Part shown: positions 29,901 to 41,218 of the stretch, piece by piece
Position numbering within the stretch: the stretch's first letter is position 1
Layout of the letters: every line of letters begins with the position of its first letter
Assembly (NCBI GenBank): GCA_033980235.1
Contig: CM067074.1
Location: forward strand, 36,643,723-36,707,722
Source of the DNA: Diadema setosum
Taxonomy: Eukaryota > Echinodermata > Echinoidea > Diadematoida > Diadematidae
DNA length: 64,000 bases
Reading direction: 5' to 3'
Translations under genes and position numbers: made by a program
Notes under the pieces: model-generated
What the model saw: the letters and a program-made list of their open reading frames with translations, nothing else
The model's database searches: none
What the model was told of the DNA's origin: nothing

Positions 29901-30757
29901 AATGAATAGCAAAGGTACATGTAACATTGCAGTGCTCACCACTACCTCTGGTTGTTGAGAGTCCTTCTAAATCTGGGAAACTCTCTTTTTTGTTCTCTGC
30001 TGTAACATCTGTGAGCCTGAATATTGAACCAGTGCTGGTTGAAGAAGATACATTGCCCCAGCATACTGATTTAAGAAATGGTAACAGATTATTGTCCTCT
30101 GATGAAGTACTTCAATATGAAGTCCCTGTATTGAATTGCATATCAGTTTGCCTTGATTAGAAAGCAAAACATTTCTTTTGATTGAGTGATAGTAATACTA
30201 ATAACTGGTGAAATGGAGAAAAGAAGAGATGGTTCATGTGCGAGGTAGTAGCGATTCATTTGATAGTAATCACCATTCTATTAAATATATATTTTATAAC
30301 TTCTCAGTACCCTACATCACTTACCAGTGACATGGACTCATTCAAAAATTAAAGGTAATGACCTCCTGTAAAAGTGGAAATTTTTCATGGTGTTGAAATT
30401 TTTGCGCACTTCACACAACCAGAAACTAGCGCGAAAATTATAGCACACTAATATTTTTGCTTGCCATATGTTCCTCTGTGGGATGTCTTGATTCTGCAGA
30501 TTTCAAAACATGTAAAACTCTTCTTACCTGGCCAAGCATTCAAAGATCTGAGAAAATATGCACAATAGTGAAGGTAGATAGATTATATGCAATCTAGTCT
30601 TTTTCTGCTAGTTGGATTCTTCTTGATTATCTATTATATCCTAATTAAACGATGGTATTTCATATCTCACCTTGAGTATGTGCTTCCCAGAGGCGTGATT
30701 TGGCGTTGACGCCTCCAAAAGCCATTGCTCTTCTAAGTTTTTAAACTCAGAAGACCA

Positions 30758-31846
30758 GGGCCCTGTTACATAAATAACCTGAGAAAAACTCGGGTTAGAG
30801 GCAGGTGCCTACCTGAGTTTCATGGTTAGTCAATTTCTCTGGTTAAAAAAACTAAGGTTACTGTATTTCGGCTTTCTTTTATTCAAATAAACTTGGACGA
30901 GGATAAAATGCGGAAGTGCTAGTGATTTTCTCAGTTTTACGCTCCGCGCGCAGCTAGCGATCACCGCTACGCGCTGTCTGAATGTACAATGTACTGTATA
31001 CATGACAGTATCGCGCTGCATGCTGTCGCGCATTGCTGCCACACAAACATGTAATACGAGTAGCTGTATGTCCGCTAGCGAGGCTGCTACAAGCTTCCCG
31101 ATAGCCAATCTGGTTCTAATAAGTTTTCGGAAATAAGTTATGAGTTACAGGGATTTATCTGTGATTCTGGTGCAATACGGCATTATGGAAGCTGAGAATG
31201 GGAGATATCGACATGGATACGAAAGTGCAAACGCCCTACACATCTACAGGCACAGTAAGTACCTGTATACTAATACTATGTAACTGTTACTGTTAGACCT
31301 AGGGGGCCTAACTCAACTAGATCTAGTGTTAGTACTACTAGTAGTACTAGTGTCTAAAGAGTAGATTCTAACTAACAACGTAGCTGGATTTAACGTTAGA
31401 TCGATTAGTAGGCCTACATTGATAAAGGTGATACATGGAACTAATTTATATTAGAGAACTAGATCTAACTGCTAGATCTAGTAGAATCTACTAGTACTAG
31501 CTCTAGCTGTTCTACTGCGTTTCCGACTCCTGCACCGAAATCTTCCCAGAAATGAATGAACAAACAGTGCGCAGTAGATCTCCTAGTCCAATTCCCAGCT
31601 GAATTGTTTGCCTTAATGGTAGCCTTGGTAGCTCTGAGTCTAAGTGGGGCTAACCAGAGAAATTTAGATTTAACCTTTGGTCAGAGAGCTAAGGTTAAAT
31701 AACCTGAGTTTCTTGAACATTAACCTGAGAAAAAAACTATGGTTAATCTTTATGCAATAGAAAAACTCTGGTTAAAAATTCCTAACCAGAGTTTCTGGAT
31801 TTAACCATGAAAATAACTCTGGTTAAGGCTTTATGCAACAGGGCCC
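30758..31846. mobile_element. GGGCCCTGTTRCATAAA-ended TIR element carrying a CpG-rich island
   Basis: Inverted ends GGGCCCTGTTACATAAA and GGGCCCTGTTGCATAAA, with subterminal copies of aaccagagtt/aactctggtt. The paralogous empty site near 50180 (aactcagaagaacggttggc) defines the boundaries to within a few bases. The interior has a CpG-rich region (30940-31090), an ATG (31189) followed by a short frame and a good donor (cacagtaagt), then ctagtagtag/taacgttag sequence. It looks like the 5' end of a gene within a deleted element. Superfamily not assigned. Confidence 0.7.
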
Positions 31847-31899
31847 AGTTGGCGTTGTCCATCGCAAGAACCACGATAAAGTGGCCCCGCAGAGCAAGT

Positions 31900-32146
31900 G
31901 AAGAGTTTGTTTGCAAAAATTGATAAGTCCATATTTGTCAAATGGAGATATTTGCGATTAAAGGTCAAGAAAAATAAAGAGAATAATATGAACATTTTTG
32001 CTTCTTTTGACCATAACTTCAAAAATGTACCTTTATGTGTAGTCACCAATATATCATTTAAAAGGCATTATTTTGTATTTTATGACAGATACCGTACTTC
32101 AAAATCTTCAAAAATGGACTTATCGGTTTTTGCAAACAAACTCTTC
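31900..32146. mobile_element. 247-bp MITE with AAGT target duplication
   Basis: Inverted ends GAAGAGTTTGTTTGCAAAAA, nearly perfect over about 38 bp, flanked by AAGT at 31896-31899 and 32147-32150. The empty site is preserved in the paralogue near 50235 (gagcgagtgcgtc). Non-coding. Confidence 0.85.
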
Positions 32147-32809
32147 AAGTGCATCCCCCCCTTACTGAATGATTTCTGCTCAATTACTTCGGGTGTTATC
32201 CCAGTAGGAAGCCAAAGCTTCCTTCAGCTCTGCTTCAACTCCTCTAGTGGTAGAGAATAAAATGAAACAAACAAGTGCTTTTAGTAGATTTTAAACCTTT
32301 GCACAATTTGTTTTACAATTACAGGTGGAATGCTTGAATCTGATTGGATATGGCAATTACAAATTGTTGTTATTTACAGAAATTACAAAAATGTGTACAT
32401 ATGTGCCATGGAAAATTAATATGAGAAACCGTGATGATAACTTTGTTGGATAGGCTTATGTGGAGAAATGCAAATGAAGACTTTTTTGTTATAACTTACT
32501 GGATCTGCCAACATTGGGACGATAAAATCCAGTAGATTTTGTGGAGGTATGATTTTGTGAGGGAGCGGCGGAATGTTGTCCCACAGCAGGGAGTTTTGTG
32601 AAGCACGACACATGATTCAGAAACATTTGATAGTAACTGTCAGTTGTCTAAACCATCAAAACTGTTTGCTGATAGATTAAAATTAATGCTTATTAGAGAG
32701 ATTTCATTAATTGTCATTGACTTAAAATATACTTCAGGCAATACAATAGATTTATGCTAAAAGAAAATAGAATTTTTAATTGCATTCAACATGAACATGA
32801 TACCTCTAT

Positions 32810-33412
32810 TGTCCAGAGGGGATGCAGTAGTGGTAGATGAGCTTGCCTGGCCCTGTAAAGACTGTTTAAAGTCTGAGCGATTCCTGTGAAAAATGACTTT
32901 TTTGGCAAGGCATGGCATTCCTGATCTTCTCTGTGAGAAGAGACTCTAGAGTATCAAGAGTCATTCAGCCTCTGAAATCTGTCTTGTTTTTCTCACAATA
33001 CTAAATACCCGCTTGCATGCAGCATTTGAGTGGGGAACTACAAGAAGTGCTTTCATCACTCTGCAAAGAAGTGGGAACCTTCTGCATCTATTTCCATCCT
33101 TCATGTCTGAAATCACATTCCACTTCTTGTCAATTCTCAACTTGGTATCAAGAACTTCTGGATGATCCTCAAAATTCTCCACATGATACTCTGCAAACTC
33201 CATCTCTAAGTCTTCTACTTGATGTATTCTTTGGCTTCTGTACCTATCATCAGATCTTTGTCCAACCTTTGATTTTCCTTTCCATAGGACACATCCTTCA
33301 CACGTGAACATGCAACAATACACTCTGGCTTCACGAATCTCAGAAGCAAGTCCCTGTATGTATCACTGAGCTTCCGATGCACAATGTGCAAACATGGCTC
33401 CTCTCGTTGCAA
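32810..33412 (-). pseudogene. hAT-family transposase C-terminus (dimerisation region), frameshifted
   Basis: Minus-strand ORF 33412-33215 reads LLQREEPCLHIVHRKL... and RFVKPECIVA. A second frame from 33323 reads FPLLCRVMKALLVVPHSNAA followed by CKRVFSIVRKT. The pattern 'P.HSNA.xERVFS' is the hAT C-terminal dimerisation motif. Downstream another frame gives TLDTLESLLTEKIRN. At least two frameshifts; the catalytic part is absent, so it is a dead fragment. It abuts the non-LTR ORF1 remnant. Confidence 0.65.
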
Positions 33413-33428
33413 AAGAAGATTGATACTG

Positions 33429-35247
33429 TCAAAAATCTTGTTGCTGTATTATAGGAAATGGCAATATAGTTTTGTTTGTGGAGAAATCATCAATCGGTGG
33501 ATTCTGGCAAGACGTGACCCTTGGATATATAGATGGTCTATCTTTGGTTCCAGATTTTGGTTTCAGAAGAGGACGTTTGGATGGTAATGTATCTGCACTC
33601 TGAGATCCACTTGCTTTCCTTTTCAATTTATTTAGACCAGACTTGCCTTGTGAAGTTGGAAATGTGGATGAGCCTTGTTTGAAGGTCGCTGTTGAAGTTG
33701 CTTTCTGCAGAAGTGAAATGTAGCACTGGAAAGACAGCATCAAAAATTCTGAAAAAGGGTTCATCAACTGAGAAGAATGCTAAGGAGGCTTCTACAAGGA
33801 AACAAACTTCAACGTGACCATGAAACATCTAGAGCTCTTCTACATCTGCAGGAAAGCAAACCTCAACAGCGACCCTCAAACAAGGCTCTTCTACATCCGC
33901 AGGCGAATGTCCTCTTTTGATTTGTCCTGGGTAAGATTCAAAATCAAGGAACATAATAATTATAAATTTTATTACGTCCTCGTCTGATGCTTTTACCAAG
34001 AAATTTTCTCCTGTGCAAATTTCTTCCTGGGTCCCTCTGAAAGGGTGGTTTTCTGTAGGAAAGACTGGTATCTCTTTCTGAGTCTGGTTTTGGTTTGGGG
34101 GGAGTGATCGGGGTGGGGGGTTGTTTGTGATTTTCTCTGCCTCCGGGTTGCTCAGATTCTTGTCAGAAAAGACTTTTGCCCTATTTTGCACCAAAGAACG
34201 TTCAGTGACTGGATGTTCAGCTGGCTTTTGAGATGTGACATTGTCTCGCCACTTACGAGTGGCCTGAGCATAGGTCAAATTCTTTTCTACCTTTATCTTT
34301 GGAATTTCCTTTGCTTTCTTTACAGCTTCACACCCATTGTATGCTGCTGAGTGTTTACTTCCACAATTTATACATTTTGGCATGACTGTCTTTTTGTGGA
34401 CACTCTTCAAAAGTATGTGGCTCACCACAGCGGACACATCTCATACTGGCCCTGCATTTCTTTGTTGTGTGGCCAAATCTTTGAAAATGGTAACACCTGA
34501 AAATTGGTGGAACAAACTCACTTGGAATTTTTTGAAACACAAAACTATTTCCTGTGGCAGGGCCATTATACCTTCAAAAGATAGAATTACACTTCTAGTT
34601 GGGATAGATTTTGCTCTTCTTTCATTGAGATCATTTTCCATTGCTATCCCTTGTGTGGCTTCCTCATTATCCTTTTCGCATGGATGACATTTTGTCTTTT
34701 TAGTTCATTTTGAATTTCCACATCGGTCATTTCTGTGGGGATTCCAGATATGACCCCTTTTGGGGGGTACATCTGTTCCTGAACTTTGACAGGCATGCTT
34801 CCGACAGTTTGTAGTTCCTTGAGCTTTTTGAATTGTTTTTCGTTTTTGCATTTGACCATGAATCCAACTCTGGTGGGTTTGATAAATTCATGGGGAGAGT
34901 TACAACAAGAGTTTATAGCTTTCGCTATAATTACCAAACTGACATTTCTCAGTGACTTTTTCCTGTCTATCAGGCTTATGTAAGCCTTCAATTCGGGGGG
35001 TTTAGTGTATGGGGTGCTGAAGACATGAGTATCATGAAGCTCAGCATCCGATGATGAGATCGCCCTCGATGTGAGATCTTCAACACCAAGGCTTCCTTCA
35101 CATATTTTTCATTTTTTTTGGGCGAACTTGTCTGCCAGACGTGACTGTCCGGAAATCGTCATCTGGTGTGGCTTCATGTTCTAGGTCTAAGCCTACTACC
35201 CCGGTCTCCGAATCCATGAATGGGTCCGGGGGTGCCTTGGCAGCCAT
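33429..35247 (-). pseudogene. Jockey/CR1-like non-LTR retrotransposon ORF1 (gag-like), broken
   Basis: ATG at 35247 (MAAKAPPDPFMDSETGVVGL). It then reads, across several frames, PKGVISGIPTEMTDVEIQNE (an RRM-like ORF1 segment), CCHC knuckles (RCYHFQRFGHTTKKC, RCVRCGEPHTFEEC, KCINCGSKHSAAYNGC) and KVEKNLTYAQATRKW. A basic, proline-rich tail with KRKASGSQSADTLPSKRP follows to 33429. This order is typical of ORF1 of Jockey-group LINEs. Frameshifts and stops break it, and no ORF2 (endonuclease/reverse transcriptase) follows; a hAT fragment takes its place. Confidence 0.75.
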
Positions 35248-35464
35248 ATTGGCTTGCTGCGAAAAAGCAGGAGATTCATACCTAAAGGCCTAAATTATGT
35301 TTTAGGGTTAGTGTGCACAAAATTTTCTTACAAATACAGCCCAGAAAGTTTGCTCACCTCAAAAGCTCCCATTTGTCCAGTAATTACAGTGTATGTCCAA
35401 TTACAAGTAGGCATAATCCAAAGACAAAATCACAAATTTCAGAAGAGTGATACTACCAGAACAC

Positions 35465-35545
35465 CATCAACCAACAACCAACAACCAACAACCAACAACC
35501 AACAACCAACAACCAACAACCAACAACCAACAATCAACAACCAAC
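35465..35545. repeat. (ACCAACA)n tandem repeat
   Basis: A 7-bp unit repeated about eleven times with one variant near the right end (caatcaacaa). Confidence 0.9.
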
Positions 35546-35825
35546 CACATCTTTGAAGGGAGTTAAACATGCTAGACTCGTAAAAACAGTCATTCGTATG
35601 AATTTTACAATTTAGCAGCTTAATCCAGGAGATTTTAGCATGGGGTCGGGAGAACGGGAGATTGGATCAAAATCCAGTAGTCTCCCGTGGGATCCAGGAG
35701 ACTTGGCAGCTCTGCCATTCCTGCACACGGTTAACCAATTGGAGCCGTGTGCAGGACTCACTCATGACCACCCTTGGCAGGTCTGATAGGCTGCTCAAAA
35801 AATCTAAAAAGAGGGCAACACTTAA

Positions 35826-35910
35826 CCCGTTGAGGACGGTTTGATTTTGCTACAGCACGCATTTCCCATAGACACCTGCCCGAGTATACTCGGGACTCGT
35901 CCTCAACGGG
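35826..35910. mobile_element. 85-bp TTAA mini-MITE, best-preserved copy
   Basis: Inverted ends CCCGTTGAGGACGG and CGTCCTCAACGGG flanked by TTAA at 35822-35825 and 35911-35914. The core also contains the palindrome cccgagtatactcggg. Same length as 9625-9709. CCC ends plus TTAA are piggyBac-like. Confidence 0.88.
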
Positions 35911-36059
35911 TTAAGCAATAGCTTGCATCAGTTCCATGGGTTCATCTTCGGCAAATCAATCTGTTTATGCCCCCTTTACTTGCTTGCTCTGTCTTAAGAA
36001 GGCCTCTAATGTGGGCCTCGGCACATTGGCAGCTGGAGAACTTTTGCAACTTAGCTGCG

Positions 36060-36271
36060 TGGGAGTTGCTTCCCTGAAGATTTTTGTTTAACAATTGTCA
36101 TTCTGGTTGACTGTGTCCTGGTAGGTCAATGTTCGGGTATGGGAATGTTGAGCCAGTGACCCAGATTCAATTTCTTGTCGAGGCATGTCATTTTTTTTTT
36201 TCGAAATCTAAATCCTGTCTGTTTGAGGAAAGCTATAGCTTTTACAATCATTGTAACTGTGTAATAATATT
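36060..36271 (-). repeat. Left flank of the Gypsy insertion: copy B of the 43-54 kb unit
   Basis: Sequence around gttgagccagtgacccagat (36150) matches 49430-49640, and 39838-40060 matches the adjoining 49645-49760. The Gypsy element at 36272-39837 therefore interrupted this repeat. ATATT occurs at both borders (36267-36271, 39838-39842). Confidence 0.65.
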
Positions 36272-36349
36272 GTTATGTATTAGCGCATTGAAATCATGGT
36301 CTGAGAGATGTGGTCAAATTTCTTTTTGAGATGGGCCACATATTATTCA

Positions 36350-37115
36350 TCATATGTCTGAGAAAGTCCAGTCATGGGGTTGAAGGTCAAGTAGGTTTGG
36401 GGCGTCTCGGCCGAAAACAAGTTCATAGGGGGAATGGTCACCTGGATGTGGAGAGGAAAAGGAGTTGTAGGCATAGCATGTGGTCGAAATGTATCTTACC
36501 CAGTCATTTCCAAACTGGTTTAGGTTGACTTTGAGAAAGTCAGAGAGAGTTCTGATATGTTGTTCTACGTGTAGGCTACCATGATTGGCAACACTAATTA
36601 CTTTCTTGTCAATGTTCAGTACGTCACACAGTAAAGTCAGTAATTTGCCGGTCAGTGAGGCAGCAGCGTCGGTCACGATACATGATGGTGGTCCAAAAAT
36701 ACATATCACCTTTTGGATAAGTGCTTCGCATATTGTTTCTGCGTCAAGCGTCTTTAGAGGCGCACAAACAACAAATCTAGTGATTTCATCACAAATCACC
36801 TTCAAGTGTCTGAATCCTGTCTGTGAACTTGGCATTGTCTTGAAGTCTAGACTGATACGTTGGAATGGTCTGTAAGAGTCGGGTATTCTGGTGTGAAAGG
36901 GTCTGTCCTTGTCTGGTTTGCCCTTGAATTGCTGGCAGCGCAAGCAAGCTTTGACATAATTGTTAATTCAAACATGTTGGGCATGTATTAGTTGCATCTA
37001 ATTGTCAAGTACGTTTAAAGTCCATTGGGTCCCTTGATGATTGCTAAGGAGGTTGTCATAGCGTTGGGAGATGATTGTGTCAATCAAAGATTCTGGGATA
37101 GCTAGGTGTCTCATG
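36350..37115 (-). pseudogene. Gypsy integrase (zinc-binding region and catalytic core)
   Basis: Minus-strand frame starting beside gag: RHLAIPESLIDTIISQRYDN ... ACLRCQQFKGKPD gives the HHCC region, whose second half has two stops. The core is then open for 197 codons: ISLDFKTMP (first Asp), CIVTDAAASL (second Asp), SLHVEQHIRTLSDFL (Glu) and YAYNSFSSPHPGDHSPYELV FGRD. Integrates the cDNA in an intact element. The C-terminal GPY/F part is absent because the element is truncated at 36272. Confidence 0.85.
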
Positions 37116-37116
37116 T

Positions 37117-38010
37117 CCTGTTGTCTTTTGCGGCAGTCGCTCCACACATGTCCGGGGATGCGACAGTAGTCGCAGATGATAGGTCGTTGTCGTGATCATT
37201 GTCGTTGTGGTCGATCATGTTGGTCGTCATGATGATAGGGGCTTCTACCGCGTCTGTCTGTCGTGTAGTCATGGTAGTGAGACTGTTTGTTACATCTGTC
37301 ACGGCTACTACTGCGAGTGGCACTGCGGTCAAATCGAGGAGTGTGTGGTCGTCGTTCCAGACTACGTCCTCGACTGTGTACATTCTGTCTGTCTGTCATC
37401 TTTAGTGAGGATACCTCCTCACTAAGTCTGTCCAGGTCATCTTGTGTGACAAAAGTCACTTCTTTAGTTATTGTAGCAGTCTTGTTTGAGTCAAAAAAGA
37501 GTTGCGCTTTAGAGACAAACTCGTCTGTGGTTGTGTCGTCCGAGGTTGTCATCAGTATTGCCGATTGGCAGTCATGGGGGAGCGAGGCTAAGAACTTGTC
37601 ACGTATTTGCTTGTCGCCATAGTCAATGCGGGAGCCGCCTGTCGAAGTCGTTGGAGAAATGCGTCAGCACTCTCCCCGTTGGTCATTGTCATGGAGTTAA
37701 ACTCCCGTATGTGTCCGTAAGATGATTTAGCTGGGCTAAATCATCGTATAAATGCTTCACGCAGGTCATTGAATGTCCGAAAGGTTTGTCCGTCAATCCA
37801 AAGTCGCGCTTGACCTTGGAGGGTTCGTTTGAATGTCTTGAGTATTTGGTCGAAAGCAGTGGCTTTTGTTACGTCAATGTTATGGGCGTCAAGGTAGTCA
37901 AGAAATGTCAGCATGTGGACCGTTGCATCGTCCCTGTCAAGTTTGTCTCTCGAGAAGCAGGCGGGTAGAAAGTCAGTCCTTCTGTGTGCAGTAGTCATTG
38001 TGGTATTCAA
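37117..38010 (-). pseudogene. Gypsy gag (capsid-type domain and one CCHC knuckle)
   Basis: From 38010: MNTTMTTAHRRTDFLPACFS and a capsid-like segment (QARLWIDGQTFRTFNDLREA), then a frame change near 37640 to RIDYGDKQIRDKFLASLPHD. A long SR/RD-rich tail (37552-37196) follows, and after one TGA at 37196-37198 (same frame) the knuckle CDYCRIPGHVWSDC. Structural protein of the element. One frameshift and one nonsense codon; the nonsense may be a CGA-to-TGA change. Confidence 0.8.
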
Positions 38011-38915
38011 TGAGTCAAGTCATCTGGTAGTTCAAAAGGGTATGATTGAAACAAGTCATATAGTGTGAGAAGTACGAAGGGACATCTGACAAATTAAAGG
38101 GTTCAAACAAAAACAAAAAAAGATGCAAAATAACATGAACAAGTATAAGAATATGTAATGGCAATTCAAAACACACAAAATAGACAACAGGCTAGAAATA
38201 TGAAAAATGAATTTTTGTGTAAAAAAAAGATATGTAGACCTAAAGTCCACTTATTCACACACTTTACTCACACCCTCATATGGAACAATAAGGAAAGTTT
38301 CACTTACTGACCAGGAGTATAGGGATGGGGCGGATGGGGCAGTCCAAAAACAAAGCAATGTAAATTCTAAATCACCAAATGAGTAAAAGCTAAAAATATT
38401 AAAACTAACTCATGTTTGTATTTAAGTGTGGTAGTATTTTTTTTTCCAGTTGGTTGTCCAATATCCAGTCCAGTGTGTGTGTGTGATTCAAGTTCAGGTT
38501 AAGTGTCTCTATTTGTCTTTGGATCTAAGTGTTATTCCGTTGTTTTTTTCTGTTGTTTTCACTCGTCCTCGTTGTCATCTCCGTTGTCGTCTAGGGGTCG
38601 TCATCGTTGTCATCGGTGTTGTTGTTGAGGGGCCGTAGCGGTAGTCATGGTGTAATTGCCTCCGACTCAGCATTTTGCGGTGGTTGTAGTCTTCAGCGTC
38701 GGTCAGGGCGTCTCATGATGCAGTCCGATGTCCATGCCGTTATCACCAGCAAGGCATCACCGTAGAAAAGGTCGTACGGCAATTGGCATACGCTCGTACA
38801 TGAAGTTCCAAATAAACTCGATCCCTCTCGATGCTCTCCACCACAATATTTCTCCACGATAGCAGTGATGAAATGTTACATCAAGTAACTTAAAACCACG
38901 TGGCACGTAATATCG

Positions 38916-38931
38916 TGCAATCGGTCGCCAA
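38916..38931 (-). promoter_or_regulatory. tRNA primer-binding site of the Gypsy element
   Basis: Minus strand TGGCGACCGATTGCA lies directly inside the LTR end (...TTATTGTGACA). TGGCGACCG is a common Ty3/Gypsy primer-binding sequence, complementary to a tRNA 3' end with CCA. Confidence 0.65.
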
Positions 38932-39837
38932 TGTCACAATAACACATAAACTGATCGATGCTAACAAAAAGTCATAAAAGATCCTCCACTCCAGGATGTG
39001 CTAAATCGTCCAGTACATCCAAGATGTAGCTCAATGATGAAGAAAAAACGGGTTCTCCATGTTGTGTATTAGCACTCGCCTGACGCCATGTGGGATCGTT
39101 GGAGTTGCCATGTGTTATGACATTATGTATAGCGGTGAGAGGCACAGATTTAAACATACAATTACGCTGGAGTCATCAACGAAATAAAGAAGTTGTGGAG
39201 TCCAAATATAATATGCAGTCGAAGTCTGTTTATTACTGAGTTCCGAAACTCAGACAGCAAAATAGTAAAAGTGTAACATAGGAGTTACAAGAGTTACATA
39301 TATCTCCAATGCCGGTAACACACATAAAATCACATGTTCAAAGAGCAGATGAAATGCTACATTCTCATCTGGCTGAAGCCTGGAGTAGAAGTGTCTCAAT
39401 TTTACTTTCAGAAACTATCTCTAAAACTTCGGGGAAAATCTCATCCTGAAAAGCACATGGTCCGTACACAATATGATTGGTCAGTTCAACGTAGGCATGA
39501 AAACATAGGGGGTGGTCTTATTCATTTTGGGGCCTGAAACAAAGGAATAGTATTGCGGTAATGGGAGATGAATTTGTGGCAGGAAGGGAACTGGATAAGG
39601 GGTGATAAGTTTCTGACCACGATGGGAGTGGGTACTTTGATGTGGGGTTGTTAGGAGGAAACTAACCTGGGGAAAGCCTTGGTGTTCAACATAAAGACTC
39701 CTATTGACATGAGGGGTGATGGACAGGTGTTGGGGTTACTGTGCTATGGGTTATTGAACTATAAGGGACTAAAACAGGAATGGAAACTATATGACATAAC
39801 AGTTAGGGAATGGAGAATTGCCTAACTCTATGTAACA
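38932..39837 (-). repeat. 5' LTR of the Gypsy element
   Basis: In minus orientation it starts TGTTACATAGAGTTAGG and ends TTATTGTGACA (TGT...ACA), adjacent to the primer-binding site, about 906 bp. No second copy in the window, so the limits rest on the ends and flanks. Confidence 0.65.
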
Positions 39838-40080
39838 ATATTGCAACAAATGTGAATCAGGGCCCTGATGATTATTTCAGAATAAATGAATGTCAAACTT
39901 ACCATTGATGATAGCCATAACCTGATTTTCGTGAGGGTGAGCGACTTTAGCCTCAGATCCGTAGTGGGCGTGGTACGCATGCAGTGGTTGGCAATGGTAG
40001 GTAGAATGCTATGTGATGATCGATCAAGCCATAGCAATCTTATTTTTCAACAAGCTGCAGTGATTCACTCTTGCACATGT
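39838..40080 (-). pseudogene. Copy B fragment of recombinase-like exon
   Basis: Right flank of the Gypsy insertion. The minus strand reads DLRLKSLTLTKIRLWLSSMV, parallel to 49700-49760. Too short and rearranged to be functional. Confidence 0.5.
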
Positions 40081-40265
40081 TAGTGAAGACAAAAAATACT
40101 GATATGGCCCAATTGTTGATTGTCAACTACAGAAAACATGGAAAAACATTACATAGTAGATTGCGATACTGTCATTGTATCTTTTTGGGCAATACATGTA
40201 CATGTTCATGTATTTTTGCATTTTTCTTATTCTGCAGCTGAAATTGCGTTATCTCAGCATCATCA

Positions 40266-40830
40266 TACCCCCTGCCTACATGAAGTGTATGAGGGGGTAT
40301 ATAGGAATCACCATGTGGTTTGTGGGGTTGGTGACAGACGGTCCGTTGCAAATGTTGTGTAGTGAACTCTTACAGTTTTGAAGCAATTCAGATGAAACTG
40401 GGGACACGTGATGACATTGAGGTGTAGATGTGCAAGACATCATTTTGTGTGTGTGTTTGTCGGAGAAAGTGTTGCCATTGTAACTGCAATTTTCAAAAAC
40501 CTTGTGGAGGGAACTACTTTGACAGAATTCAAACAATTTTTTTCAAATTTAGTATGTGTGCAGTGTAATGATCTAAAGGTGAGTAATGCAATCTGCTTTG
40601 TGTTTGTATGCAACAAGGCTTTGCCATGGTAACTGCATATTTTCTTGGAAATTTTGTGGAATGGATTTCCACAACTTTAAGCAATTGAAACTAAGTTTGG
40701 TGTATATGATGACATTGGGGTGTGTAGCGAGATTTCACAGGGTCCTTTATCCTCGCTGGCTGGTGCGGTTCACAAAAGTATACTGTGACTTCAGACACAT
40801 CACCAAGTTCACCATACTATGCCAGTATTA
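40266..40830. repeat. Degenerate TATACCCCC-type element
   Basis: The left end (cataccccctgcctacatga ... gagggggtatataggaatca) and internal units (ggtgtagatgtgcaagacat, gttgccattgtaactgca) match the family at 27497-28320 at lower similarity. The right end is not clear. Confidence 0.55.
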
Positions 40831-41182
40831 AAAAAAGAAAGGCAAACATGTCACCATGGGGTCGAGAGCTGCATAAACCATTATAAAGCTATTGGAGTTA
40901 TTGGAGAGATTGCATCACTCATTCTCAGTCAAGCAGCAGTAGCGTGTTACAACATTAATGAGTTGGGGTCACATATTTATCTTTTCATGTCAGTCTTCTC
41001 CTTTTATTGTTGGGTCAAACAGAATCAGCAAGAGTCAGCAAGAATTTAGGGACACACTTGAAAAGGGAGTGGGGTACCCAGCTATGAGCATGATGAGCAA
41101 AGCTCAACTCTTGTGTACAAGTGGTAGAGTGCATCCGTTCGTGACCCAGGCCAAAGAGCAACTGTTTCTGTTGCGTTTATAG

Positions 41183-41187
<5 letters not shown>

Positions 41188-41218
<31 letters not shown>

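Larger units (their letters stand above)
30525..32520 (-). pseudogene. Copy A fragment of the C2H2/recombinase-like unit, split by two MITEs
   Basis: Blocks at 30525-30756, 31848-31899 and 32150-32520 are colinear with 49960-50660. They include the intron-exon boundary (ctgagaaaatatgcacaata) and part of the exon that in the intact copy encodes FIVIMAMDNANRSSEFKHLE. The intervening DNA is two separate MITEs. No open frame survives. The matching continuation (cf. 50690-50890) reappears at 35690-35990, beyond a further insertion. Confidence 0.6.
36272..39837 (-). mobile_element. Ty3/Gypsy LTR retrotransposon, internally deleted, one LTR
   Basis: In minus orientation: 5' LTR (39837-38932), primer-binding site, untranslated leader, gag (38010-37130), then integrase (about 37110-36350). 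Protease, reverse transcriptase and RNase H are missing, and no 3' LTR is found before the flank resumes at 36271. Non-autonomous and probably dead, but see the in-frame gag-integrase join. Confidence 0.8.

Noticed and set aside
31898..32260. 120-codon plus-strand ORF
   Set aside because: Mostly the 247-bp MITE with its inverted repeats; it crosses both element ends.
36272..36349. A 3' LTR for the first Gypsy element
   Set aside because: Only about 80 bp separate the integrase frame from the flank, and the sequence there does not match the 5' LTR end; TGTTATG at the border looks coincidental.
37192..37725. Plus-strand ORFs overlapping gag
   Set aside because: Antisense shadows of the gag coding region on the minus strand.
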